Below are positions 1 to 7,387 of a stretch of DNA of 16,447 nucleotides, piece by piece. The notes beneath the pieces are model-generated. The model ran no database searches. It was not told the origin of the DNA and was given only the letters and a program-made list of their open reading frames with translations. The position numbers and the translations under genes are program-made. Source of the stretch: Io17-Chloro-G2 sp034428715 (lineage in GTDB: Bacteria; Chloroflexota; Dehalococcoidia; Lucifugimonadales; UBA3495); assembly GCA_034428715.1 (NCBI GenBank), contig DAOUHE010000316.1:1-16447 (forward strand), read 5' to 3'. Positions within the stretch are counted from its first letter, which is position 1. Each line of letters opens with the position of its first letter.

Positions 1-195
1 TATACTGTCTCTCAATGTAACAACCATCCCACATATTGTCAATACCCCTATTGCGAATTTCCGTCGATCAGAGATGGAAATCGGCGGCATTGGCACCCTT
101 AGGAATTACGCCATTGCAGAGGAGTAGAAGGGAATGCAACAAAGGTTTTCGAGCATCTTCACTAACCGACCGTTACACTAAGTAATCCAAACGCG
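1..195. other. Left-edge stretch without a recognisable gene
   Basis: A frame open from the left edge (about position 2, + strand) reaches a TAG at 125-127 and gives 41 residues ending in RNYAIAEE. It could be the C-terminal tail of a gene lying mostly outside the window, but I recognise no family in it. The remaining bases up to 195 show no convincing promoter or Shine-Dalgarno site for the next gene. The missing N-terminal part of that kinase-like gene is not detectable here in any frame. Confidence 0.3.
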
Positions 196-624
196 ATGAG
201 TTCGGTTATGAGGTCTACACCTTTGGCATCAAGTGAAAGCAGGACCCAAGCCTGGGCTGAGATCACCTATCCCGCGGCGGGCACGCTTAGCCTGATCATG
301 GGATGGGGGGTGCTGGGAGACCGATGGCTGGCCTTCACTCCCATCGCCTTCATGGCCTGGGGAGACGGAGCGAGTGGACTACTTCGCGAATTGCTGATCT
401 GGAGAAGACAGACGTCCGCAGGATTGCCTTCGGCAGCCATGCTGGGAGCATGTTTGGCCTTCGCCGCATTCTATCAACCGTACTGGATCGCAGCCGCTGC
501 TGCTGTCGCCCCGGCGGGTGTCGAATATTACAGTCCTCGCATTCCCTGGATCAGGGACGATAACCTGTCTGTAGTGGCGGCGTCTTTGGCGGTGATGGCA
601 ATCCTGCATAGCCTTACCGCTTGA
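196..624 (+). CDS. Phytol/dolichol kinase-like membrane protein, N-terminally short
   Basis: This 142-residue protein is very hydrophobic and has the two signature elements of the CTP-dependent polyprenol/phytol kinase (SEC59/VTE5-like) family. One is a GDG motif at residues 56-58 directly after a membrane helix; the other is a DDN motif at 121-123 followed by a last helix, as in the family's conserved DDNxxVP ending. Members of the family phosphorylate an isoprenoid alcohol in the membrane. They are usually over 200 residues, so the first helices and their conserved basic/His motif are missing. An in-frame TAA lies upstream of the ATG, so the frame cannot simply be extended, and there is no good Shine-Dalgarno site. 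The Lys/Ser-rich segment normally found after GDG is also not obvious. It may be a truncated pseudogene or a divergent short member. The family call is moderately secure; activity is doubtful. Confidence 0.5.
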   Translation: MSSVMRSTPLASSESRTQAWAEITYPAAGTLSLIMGWGVLGDRWLAFTPIAFMAWGDGASGLLRELLIWRRQTSAGLPSAAMLGACLAFAAFYQPYWIAAAAAVAPAGVEYYSPRIPWIRDDNLSVVAASLAVMAILHSLTA

Positions 625-687
625 ATCGCATGACGTTAACGGATACACCCAAACAACTTCGAGTTATCCGCGAGACCCGTGCCCAGG

Positions 688-1437
688 CTACTCCGCGGTG
701 CGGCCTCCGTCGATCACCAACTCTGCTCCAGTCACGAAGGACGCCTCATCCGACGCCAGGTATAGCACCCCATAGGCAACGTCTTCGGGCTTGCCCAGTC
801 TGCCGATGGGCGTCCGCTCCATACGGTCCTGCCGGTATTCCGGGGTTGCCAATAGGGCGGCGGTCATGGGGGTCTCGATGGTGCCCGGATGGACCGAGTT
901 GGCCCTTATCCCATCGGCCGCATATTGGATTGCCGTTGATTTGGTGAACAGCCGGACAGCTCCTTTGGACGCGGTGTAGGCCGACGACATCTTGTTGCCC
1001 ACAAGCCCGGCCACCGAAGATATGTTAACGATGGAGCCGGCGCCGGTCTTCTTCAACTCTGGAAGGGCGGCTTTGGTGCCCAGGAACACCCCTTTGGCAT
1101 TGATATCCATTACCTGGTCCCACTCGCTGGCGCTGGTATCAAGCACGGTATTTGTTCGGTATATACCGGCGTTGTTGACCAGGATGTCCAGCTTCCCGAA
1201 CCGGGATACAGCCTCGTTGACGGCGTTTCGCCACTGTGCCGCATCGGTCACGTCCAGGTGAACGAATACACAATCGCCGCCGGTCTCGTTTATCTCCGCC
1301 TCCGTGCGTTTGCCGTCCTCGTCCAGCACGTCGCCAATCACCACCTTGGCGCCTTCCTGGGCAAACAGCTTGGCTTCCACCGCGCCCATCCCACGGGCGC
1401 CACCGCTTATCAAAGCTACTTTGTTCTCCAAACGCAT
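688..1437 (-). CDS. Short-chain dehydrogenase/reductase (classical SDR)
   Basis: This 249-residue classical SDR is an NAD(P)-dependent oxidoreductase acting on alcohol or ketone groups. The cofactor motif is SGGARGMG (residues 11-18) and Asp36 after beta-2 suggests NAD(H). NNAG is at 88-91, and the catalytic tetrad is Asn113, Ser141, Tyr154 and Lys158. PG after strand 6 and the C-terminal VIDGG are family-typical. The closest general style is that of 3-alpha/20-beta-hydroxysteroid dehydrogenase-like and cyclopentanol dehydrogenase-like SDRs, but the substrate cannot be deduced. I chose the ATG at 1435-1437 because an AAAGGA Shine-Dalgarno site lies about 9 nt upstream and the Rossmann fold begins there; a longer reading to 1509 adds 24 non-family residues. 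The gene follows the protease gene on the same strand with about 75 bp between them. Confidence 0.9.
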   Translation of the reverse strand: MRLENKVALISGGARGMGAVEAKLFAQEGAKVVIGDVLDEDGKRTEAEINETGGDCVFVHLDVTDAAQWRNAVNEAVSRFGKLDILVNNAGIYRTNTVLDTSASEWDQVMDINAKGVFLGTKAALPELKKTGAGSIVNISSVAGLVGNKMSSAYTASKGAVRLFTKSTAIQYAADGIRANSVHPGTIETPMTAALLATPEYRQDRMERTPIGRLGKPEDVAYGVLYLASDEASFVTGAELVIDGGRTAE

Positions 1438-1512
1438 GTTCGTCCGTCCTTTAAGGGTTTCCCCCGATTGTATAAACATTGGGGAATCCAGTTCCCATCG
1501 ATATTGCAAATA

Positions 1513-3456
1513 CTAGAAGTCTGGCCAGTCCGTAATTATTATCTTCCAAGTTCCAGCCTCGGAACATCCGGTTACGGTAGCCCCGTACTTGCCGACAAGT
1601 TCAGGATAAGGGCTAACCTCAACCAACTGTTCGCGCGTTTCCCCAGCAACGACGTCCAGTTTGCGGGACCAGCCGCCACCTGGACCGTTGATATCAATAC
1701 CCAACCATCCTGTCCAACTTGTAGTGACGGCCTCTTTGTACGTCGGCGACGTTATAGTAAATCCCCCGACATTGAACTTCAGGTGGTTGATTTGCGGATG
1801 ACTAGGTTCACAAATGCCTGTGAAGTCGTACACTTTTCGTTGAGGTGCTATCGGCGTGACAGTTGGTGTAGGAGTCACCAGAACCTCTGAAACAAGTATT
1901 GTCCACTCACTGATCGGTGGGGCTCCTTCAACTTGTAGATAGGCAGCTTCCACAGGACGCAGTTTTCGGTCTATAGGGCAACCTGCGCAAACGCCAACAT
2001 TACGCCAATTAAAGATAAACTCAGATGGCAGACCGGTCTTCACTTCGTCAGGGAAACGTAGCCCCTGCCCAGTACTGCGATAGAATATGAGCTCGTTATC
2101 AGCAGTGTGCCAACCGATAGTAAGGCCGCCGTCCCATGACGTGTAAAACGTGAGCTTGTAATCCTTTGAACGTTCCAACCAAAATGGTGGAGTTCTTACT
2201 TCGCCTTGTCCAGAATACTCGAACGGCACTGGTGCGACGCTTATCAATTCATCAACGACCCATACAGTCCAATCGCCACCCGGTGGGGCGTCGATGTTGA
2301 GTTGTACTTCGACGCCGATTTCCGTATATACGTAGGTCTGATACACTCTGCCTGCTGTAACATCCATGTGGATAGCCCGTTGGGAAATCGGTCGTCCCGT
2401 ATGGTAATCCGCTGTGATTTGTGGCCTGCCATCAAACTCAGGCCGAAAGAACACTTTCCAGGGAGATGATCTTACGGAGAATCTGCCGACGCTCCCTTTG
2501 CCTGTCCCACTCTGCTTTAGAACTACGCTTTGCACCGGAATTGGAGGGTCTACGGGAATCGACAAAGAGGGATTTCCTTGTGTGACCAGATTGTGAACAA
2601 CATCTTCGACGAACCCCTTCACTCCCTTTATTTCGATCGCCAGACTGATCCCTTCTTCTTGTTCCAGTCTCAAAGTATTGATTCCGACGACTTCACCACG
2701 GATATTTATAAGTGGCCCACCGCTGTTCCCCGGATGCAACGTCGCATCAGTCTGGATGTACCCGGTAGAATCAACGCTACGGAATGCGGATATTATGCCC
2801 TTGGAAGCTGATACCGAGTTACCAAGGACATTAGCCAAGGGATAGCCCAACGCTATCACTTCCTCACCTAAAGCCAGCTGCTGTGATGTTCCCAGAGTTA
2901 CCCGGGGGTATAAATTATCGGGGAGCTTAAGAAGAGCTATATACTGGTATGGGTCTCGGTAGGCTATCTGTGCGCTAACGCCACGTCCATCTGGAAGGTA
3001 AACGGTAGCGTGATACCCTCTTTCCACCACATGATTGTTCGTCAACACGTAGCCGTCGGCATGGATGATCATACCCGTTCCCGCACTACGCCATCTCCCG
3101 TACTCGGCCACAATATATACTACGGCCGGCCTAACCTTCTCTATTGCCTCACTTATTGATGCTGGCGTGGGTTCGGGCATTGGCGTTTCCGCGGCAGTAC
3201 GCTGTGAGGACACCGAGTCGCTGGCAATGTCACATGCCACAAGAAGTGCTATGAGAAGTCCCAGCAGCGCACAAACCCTCTTCAGATCAAACCCCAGGGG
3301 CATGCGTGTGATTCTGCGTCCGTAGTCCGCAGGAGTTTCACTGGCGCTGCGGATGTCTAATCGTGCGGACTGTGGCTGGGAGATGTAGCCTGCAGTTTCA
3401 TTATCAGGGGTAAAATTGAACTTTTCTTCTTCCATTTTACCTTTGCGGTGGTCCAT
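1513..3456 (-). CDS. HtrA-like S1C serine protease, probable lipoprotein, catalytic Asp replaced
   Basis: The 647-residue reading frame has a trypsin-like DegP/HtrA domain at about residues 100-293. The His142 motif (TNNHVV) and the Ser245 motif (HPGNSGGPL) are intact. The position of the catalytic Asp, in DPxxDxAxLK of HtrA proteins, reads DPYQYIALLK, giving Tyr172. No PDZ domain follows. Instead there are Trp/Gly-rich, probably beta-sandwich regions (about 310-525 and 541-647) joined by a TPTPTVTP linker. A hydrophobic stretch at 58-74 ends in LVAC (Cys75), a good lipobox if translation starts at Met52 (position 3303). Met8 (position 3435) has an AAAGG site in front, and Met1 gives the longest frame, so the start is uncertain. 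The protein should sit outside the membrane, in cell-envelope proteolysis or as a binding protein. Base composition is clearly lower in GC than the flanking genes. Confidence 0.85.
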   Translation of the reverse strand: MDHRKGKMEEEKFNFTPDNETAGYISQPQSARLDIRSASETPADYGRRITRMPLGFDLKRVCALLGLLIALLVACDIASDSVSSQRTAAETPMPEPTPASISEAIEKVRPAVVYIVAEYGRWRSAGTGMIIHADGYVLTNNHVVERGYHATVYLPDGRGVSAQIAYRDPYQYIALLKLPDNLYPRVTLGTSQQLALGEEVIALGYPLANVLGNSVSASKGIISAFRSVDSTGYIQTDATLHPGNSGGPLINIRGEVVGINTLRLEQEEGISLAIEIKGVKGFVEDVVHNLVTQGNPSLSIPVDPPIPVQSVVLKQSGTGKGSVGRFSVRSSPWKVFFRPEFDGRPQITADYHTGRPISQRAIHMDVTAGRVYQTYVYTEIGVEVQLNIDAPPGGDWTVWVVDELISVAPVPFEYSGQGEVRTPPFWLERSKDYKLTFYTSWDGGLTIGWHTADNELIFYRSTGQGLRFPDEVKTGLPSEFIFNWRNVGVCAGCPIDRKLRPVEAAYLQVEGAPPISEWTILVSEVLVTPTPTVTPIAPQRKVYDFTGICEPSHPQINHLKFNVGGFTITSPTYKEAVTTSWTGWLGIDINGPGGGWSRKLDVVAGETREQLVEVSPYPELVGKYGATVTGCSEAGTWKIIITDWPDF

Positions 3457-3497
3457 GGAAAACTGGATTGCAGTGGAGAAACCCGTCAGGCTATGAC

Positions 3498-3875
3498 CTA
3501 GGTGGCTCGCTGGGTGGCCGACCAGGCGGGGAACCAGGAAGAATGACGTCCGTCTCCACCGGCAACCACCAGGATGATCCTATCCGGGTCCGTCACCAAG
3601 GGAACCATGAAGTCATCACCCCGGCCATCGAATTCCTCCGGCCAGGACCGGGAACCGTAGTGGCCACGGTCCTTCACCTCTCCAAGGGGTAGGCGGGCGT
3701 TCCGGAAGATGTACTCTCGCACCAACACCGCTCCGGCTTCACGCGCTTTACTCTCGGCGGCCGCCAGATCGTCGGTAAGGAAATCGCGGTGCCGCCTGGG
3801 ATGCCGGACCGCTCCACGGGTGGGCAACCGGCCTAGATTATACGACAATGGAGAGGCGATGCCCCACCCATTCAA
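3498..3875 (-). pseudogene. Degenerate VOC/glyoxalase-fold fragment
   Basis: From about residue 29 this frame resembles the second half of a vicinal-oxygen-chelate domain. It shows the strand-helix start H-x-x-FLTDDLAAAE followed by KAREAGAVLV, and near the end VTDPDRIILVV in place of the usual v-DPDGN-x-iEL. The first beta-alpha-beta-beta-beta half is absent, the metal-binding Glu of the last strand is missing, and the N-terminal 28 residues do not look like protein of this family. The start is a TTG without a Shine-Dalgarno site. It lies between the protease and the S9 peptidase genes. I read it as a decayed remnant; the family assignment is tentative and the frame could also be chance. Confidence 0.35.
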
Positions 3876-3899
3876 CTTGCTTTACATCCCGGAGGACAA

Positions 3900-4514
3900 A
3901 TGCCGCAAAGAGCCCCATACGGTTCTTGGAAATCGGCGATGACCTCCGATCTGATCGTCTCCGAGACCATCGGATTGGGCCAGATTGCCCTGGACGGCGA
4001 TGACATCTATTGGATCGAGTCCCGTCCGTCGGAAGCCGGCCGAAATGTGTTGGTGCGCATGGATTTCCAAGGCGAGACCATTGACGTGACGCCACCGCCG
4101 TTCAACGTGCGTACCCGGGTGCACGAATACGGAGGAGGGGCTTTCGCTGTTTCCCGTGGCGTGGTTTATTTTTGCAACTTTGCTGATCAGCGGATGTACC
4201 GGCAAGAAGCGGGAGGTGAACCCCGCGCGATCACGCCTGAGGCCGATGTCCGGTATGCCGACATGGTCATCGACCAACGCCGGGGCAGGATCATCTGCGT
4301 GCGGGAAGACCATACCGACACCTCTCGCGAGGCGGTTAATACCATCGTGAGTCTGGACGTGGCCGGAGATGGCGATGTCCAAGTATTGTTTTCGGGGCCG
4401 GACTTTTGCTGGCCTGGCTCAGTTGGCACCACCCCAACATGCCCTGGAACGGAACCCAGGTTTGGACCGCCAAATTCGGCGAGGACGGTTCCTTGGGCGC
4501 TCCCATCGCGGTAG
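3900..4514 (+). CDS. S9 peptidase, N-terminal fragment (frameshifted)
   Basis: This is the first part of a prolyl-oligopeptidase-family (S9, acylaminoacyl-peptidase-like) protein. The opening APYGSWKS and then GLGQIALDGDDIYWIESRP are characteristic of the cytoplasmic members found in cyanobacteria and Chloroflexi, where they begin the beta-propeller. The ATG at 3900 is preceded by GGAGGA at 3891-3896. Family similarity runs to VLFSGPDF (residues up to about 169, near position 4406). The remaining residues to the stop at 4514 are out-of-frame junk. The true continuation is in the next frame and begins at 4406. Between SGPDF and LLAWLSW the family normally has about a dozen residues containing a P-x-x-SPDG motif, which are absent. 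A deletion of 3n+1 bases, roughly 34-37, would explain both the missing segment and the shift. As it stands the gene is broken or wrongly assembled. Confidence 0.75.
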   Translation: MPQRAPYGSWKSAMTSDLIVSETIGLGQIALDGDDIYWIESRPSEAGRNVLVRMDFQGETIDVTPPPFNVRTRVHEYGGGAFAVSRGVVYFCNFADQRMYRQEAGGEPRAITPEADVRYADMVIDQRRGRIICVREDHTDTSREAVNTIVSLDVAGDGDVQVLFSGPDFCWPGSVGTTPTCPGTEPRFGPPNSARTVPWALPSR

Positions 4515-5809
4515 CAGGCGGGGTGGACGAATCTATCTTTCAACCCGAATGGTCGCCGGATGGGATACTGTATTTCGTTTCTGACCGGTCCAACTGGTGG
4601 AACCTGTACCGGTGGCGGGGCGGCCAGGCTGAGCCGGTTTTCACATTGGATGCCGAGTTCGCTAGGCCCCAATGGCGATTGGCGACGCCCACCTATGGCT
4701 TTCAATCTGCTGGACGAATCATCTGCACATATACCCAGGGCGGCTTTTGGTATGCGGGCAGCATTGCCATTACATCCGAGGACGGGCCGGGAAGTTTTAC
4801 GCCGATACCTATCCCTTACTCGGAGATGGGCAGAGGGGAGATAGCCATAGACTCTGGGAAGGCGGTTTTGGTGGCTGGGTCGCCGGTCGAGCCGTATTCG
4901 CTGATCAAGCTGAACTTGTCTACGGGAAACGCCGAGGTGTTGCGCCGGTCCACCTCGGTTGTCGTTGACACGAATATCCTTTCCGTTCCTCAGTCGATAG
5001 AATTCCCCACCGAAAAAGGGTTATCAGCCCATGCCTTTTACTATCCTCCAAAGAACGAGGCGTACATGGCACCTTTGGGAGAATCGCCGCCGTTGCTGGT
5101 GAAAAGCCACGGCGGGCCCACCGGCGCGACGGGGGCTTCTCTGGACCTGGCCATCCAGTATTGGACCAGCAGGGGTTTCGCGGTGATGGACGTCAACTAC
5201 GGCGGCAGCACCGGCTACGGGCGGGAATACCGCCAGCGGCTCAACGGGCAGTGGGGCATCGTGGACCTGGACGACTGCGTAAATGCCGCCCGATACCTGG
5301 TCGAGCGGGGTCTGGCGGACGGAGACAGGCTGGCCATCGATGGTGGCAGCGCCGGGGGGTTCACCACCCTGGCCGTGCTCACCTTCCGGGACGTGTTTCA
5401 CGCGGGAGCCAGTTACTATGGAGTCAGCGACCTGGAAGCCTTGGCCAAGGAGACCCACAAGTTCGAGTCCCGTTATCTGGATAGCCTGATCGGGCCCTAC
5501 CCGGAGCGGCGAGACCTTTACCTGGAACGGTCGCCCATCCACCATACCGGCGGCCTGTCCTGCCCGCTGATACTGTTCCAGGGCTTGGAGGACAAGATCG
5601 TGCCGCCGGACCAGGCGGAGTCGATGTATCAAGCGGTGAAGGCCAAGGGACTAGCCACCGCCTACCTGCCCTTTGAGGGAGAGCAGCACGGCTTTCGCCA
5701 GGCAGCAAATATCAAACGGGCCTTGGATGCCGAATTGTACTTTTACTCTCAGGTATTTGGCTTCACCTTAGCCGATCCCGTTGAACCGGTGGCGATCGAT
5801 AATCTATAA
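4406..5809 (+). CDS. S9 prolyl-oligopeptidase-like, C-terminal catalytic part (frameshifted)
   Basis: This is the second part of the S9 peptidase started at 3900. It enters at LLAWLSWHHPNMPW and carries the rest of the beta-propeller (WSPDGILYFVSDRSNWWNLY at about 49-68) and the alpha/beta-hydrolase domain. The HGGP oxyanion segment is at 235-238, nucleophile Ser315 lies in GGSAGGF, acid Asp396 in GLEDKIVPP, and His428 in GEQHGF, so all catalytic residues are kept. Such enzymes cleave short or N-acylated peptides in the cytoplasm. The TTG at 4406 has no Shine-Dalgarno site and lies inside the previous frame, so an independent start is unlikely. Intact catalytic residues suggest either a recent lesion or a consensus error. 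The next gene starts 75 bp downstream on the same strand. Confidence 0.8.
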   Translation: MLAWLSWHHPNMPWNGTQVWTAKFGEDGSLGAPIAVAGGVDESIFQPEWSPDGILYFVSDRSNWWNLYRWRGGQAEPVFTLDAEFARPQWRLATPTYGFQSAGRIICTYTQGGFWYAGSIAITSEDGPGSFTPIPIPYSEMGRGEIAIDSGKAVLVAGSPVEPYSLIKLNLSTGNAEVLRRSTSVVVDTNILSVPQSIEFPTEKGLSAHAFYYPPKNEAYMAPLGESPPLLVKSHGGPTGATGASLDLAIQYWTSRGFAVMDVNYGGSTGYGREYRQRLNGQWGIVDLDDCVNAARYLVERGLADGDRLAIDGGSAGGFTTLAVLTFRDVFHAGASYYGVSDLEALAKETHKFESRYLDSLIGPYPERRDLYLERSPIHHTGGLSCPLILFQGLEDKIVPPDQAESMYQAVKAKGLATAYLPFEGEQHGFRQAANIKRALDAELYFYSQVFGFTLADPVEPVAIDNL

Positions 5810-5884
5810 GATCTGGAATCGTTCAACCGAGAGTGGCATCTTAGTAAACGGAAAGTTGCCAATCACTCAGTTTAGAGGTGTTCA

Positions 5885-7093
5885 ATGCCGGAAGATAAGA
5901 TTACCGTTTATGGCGCGCCGTGGTGCCCCGACTGCCGCCGGGCCAAGCAATTTCTTGGGGAGCAGCGGGTTGCCTACAATTGGGTGGACATAGACCAAGA
6001 TGAAAAGGGCCAGGAATACGTTCAGCAAATGAACGGTGGTAAGCAGATCATTCCCACGATCGTATTTCAGGACAGTTCCATACTGGTGGAGCCCACCAAC
6101 GCCGAACTGGCCTCCAAACTGGGCATAAGCCCCAAGGCGAAGCGGGAGTTTTACGACCTCATCATTGTGGGGGGCGGACCTTCGGGTCTTACAGCGGCGC
6201 TATACGCGGCCAGGGAAGGCATCGAAACCCTGATCATCGAGCGCAGCGGCGTGGGCGGTCAGGCGGGAGTGACCGAACGGATCGAAAACTACCCCGGATT
6301 CCCCGGCGGGGTGGGCGGCGGCGAGTTGGCCGATCAGATGCGGGCGCAGGCCGAGGGCTTCGGCGTGGAGATCCTGCCTGCCCAGTCGGTGACCAGGATT
6401 GTGTCGCAAGATGACTACAAAATGGTAGCTACTGAAGGCGGCGACGATTATTGCTCCAAAGCGGTATTGCTGACGCCGGGAACCACCTACCGCCGGTTGA
6501 ACGTGCCCGGCGAGGAAGATTTCATCGGCGCCGGGATCCACTTCTGCGCCACCTGCGACGGACCGTTCTATAGAGGAAAGGAGATGCTGGTGGTCGGCGG
6601 CGGCAACAGCGGTATAGAGGAAGGGTTGTTCCTCACCAAGTTCGCCACCAAGGTCACTGTGCTTGAGGCTCGGGACCGGTTGGGGGCCAGCCAGATTCTC
6701 CAGGACAAAGCGGCCAGCCATCCCCAGATGGAGGTGAGGTTGAGCACCACCGTCGAGGAGTTCAAAGGCGACGGCCATCTCAGTTCGGTGGTGGTCAAGG
6801 ATTTGATAAGCGGGACCACCGAGGAATTGACTCCTGGAGCGGTCTTTATCTTCATCGGGTTGACGCCAAACACGGATTTCGTCAAAGACGTGGTGGACCT
6901 GGACCAGTGGGGGTTCATTACCACCGTACATAACCTGGAGACCAGCCAAAAAGGTGTCTTTGCCGCCGGCGACGCCCGCGGCGGCAGCACCAAGCAGGTG
7001 GCCAGCGCCGTGGGCGAGGGAGCCACCGCGGCGCTGATGATCCGGCAGTATTTAGAGGCAAACCAAGGCAGCCGGGGATACCGGGGAGATTAG
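5885..7093 (+). CDS. Glutaredoxin-thioredoxin reductase fusion flavoprotein
   Basis: Residues 1-80 form a glutaredoxin/mycoredoxin-like domain with a WCPDC redox motif (Cys14, Cys17) and the cis-Pro segment QIIPTIV. Residues 89-390 form a thioredoxin-reductase domain. In it the FAD motif is GGGPSG at 96-101, the redox pair Cys221/Cys224 lies in FCATCDGP, the nucleotide motif is GGGNSG at 238-243, and the C-terminal FAD motif is GVFAAGDARGG. The layout recalls AhpF, which carries an N-terminal thioredoxin-fold acceptor on a TrxR body, but with one CPDC domain only. The HRRxxxR motif that binds the NADPH 2'-phosphate is replaced by LEARDRLGAS, with Glu261 after the strand, so NADH may be preferred (inference). 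It probably transfers electrons within the chain to an external thiol or peroxide partner. GAGGTG at 5875-5880 supports the ATG. Confidence 0.9.
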   Translation: MPEDKITVYGAPWCPDCRRAKQFLGEQRVAYNWVDIDQDEKGQEYVQQMNGGKQIIPTIVFQDSSILVEPTNAELASKLGISPKAKREFYDLIIVGGGPSGLTAALYAAREGIETLIIERSGVGGQAGVTERIENYPGFPGGVGGGELADQMRAQAEGFGVEILPAQSVTRIVSQDDYKMVATEGGDDYCSKAVLLTPGTTYRRLNVPGEEDFIGAGIHFCATCDGPFYRGKEMLVVGGGNSGIEEGLFLTKFATKVTVLEARDRLGASQILQDKAASHPQMEVRLSTTVEEFKGDGHLSSVVVKDLISGTTEELTPGAVFIFIGLTPNTDFVKDVVDLDQWGFITTVHNLETSQKGVFAAGDARGGSTKQVASAVGEGATAALMIRQYLEANQGSRGYRGD

Positions 7094-7181
7094 CATCCGG
7101 CCGGTCTGAAAGGTCGGGAACGGCCAACCGAATGTCGGTCACCGCCTTTCCCCAACCGGGACGGTCAAGTCAATTTGTGAT

Positions 7182-7209
7182 GTAGGGGCGCACGGCCGTG
7201 CGCCTCTAC
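7182..7209. repeat. 28-bp REP-like palindrome, copy 1
   Basis: The left arm GTAGGGGCGCACGG and right arm CCGTGCGCCTCTAC are complementary over 14 bp with one G-T mismatch and no spacer. The outer bases GTAGGGGC and their complement match the second palindrome 57 bp further on. Short palindromes with this GTAGGGGC...GCCCCTAC border are typical of repetitive extragenic elements in Chloroflexi and cyanobacteria; multicopy status here is inferred. Confidence 0.6.
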
Positions 7210-7266
7210 GCCTGGCCATCCGTGACTGGTAACCCTACGCCCACCTATGTTAGGCGGCCCCATAGC

Positions 7267-7294
7267 GTAAGGGCACGGCATGGCGTGCCCCTAC
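7267..7294. repeat. 28-bp REP-like palindrome, copy 2
   Basis: The arms GTAAGGGCACGGCA and TGGCGTGCCCCTAC pair over 14 bp with two mismatches. Border sequence and length equal those of the palindrome at 7182. Together the two copies bound a 113-bp segment with GTAGGGGC-type terminal inverted repeats, which would also fit a miniature mobile element; no clear target duplication is seen outside it. Confidence 0.55.
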
Positions 7295-7387
7295 CACCAT
7301 AATGGGTGCGGTCACTACACGGAAGTCAAGACGCAATCTATATGACCAACTGTACTGGCCTCTTGGGGTTCGCACTGAACTCCGCTT

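Larger units (their letters stand above)
7094..7387. other. Intergenic region between convergent genes
   Basis: This 294-bp gap separates the Grx-TrxR fusion (+) from the enolase-superfamily gene (-). It contains no credible gene. Its main content is the pair of palindromes listed separately. I find no hairpin with a T-run that would count as a clear intrinsic terminator, although the palindromes could end transcription from both sides. Confidence 0.5.

Noticed and set aside
625..687. Bidirectional terminator between the kinase-like gene and the dehydrogenase
   Set aside because: CGGATA/TATCCG can pair, but the loop is long and there is no T-run on either side.
5024..5632. 202-residue minus-strand frame opposite the S9 catalytic domain
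   Set aside because: It lies antisense to a region with clear alpha/beta-hydrolase motifs and has no recognisable domain; it is a shadow of high-GC coding bias.
6200..6949. 249-residue minus-strand frame opposite the Grx-TrxR gene
   Set aside because: The plus strand carries all FAD and redox motifs in this interval; the antisense frame is low in recognisable structure and explained by codon bias.
7182..7294. CRISPR array
   Set aside because: Only two palindromic copies with differing sequence and one unequal interval; repeats are not near-identical and no cas genes are present.
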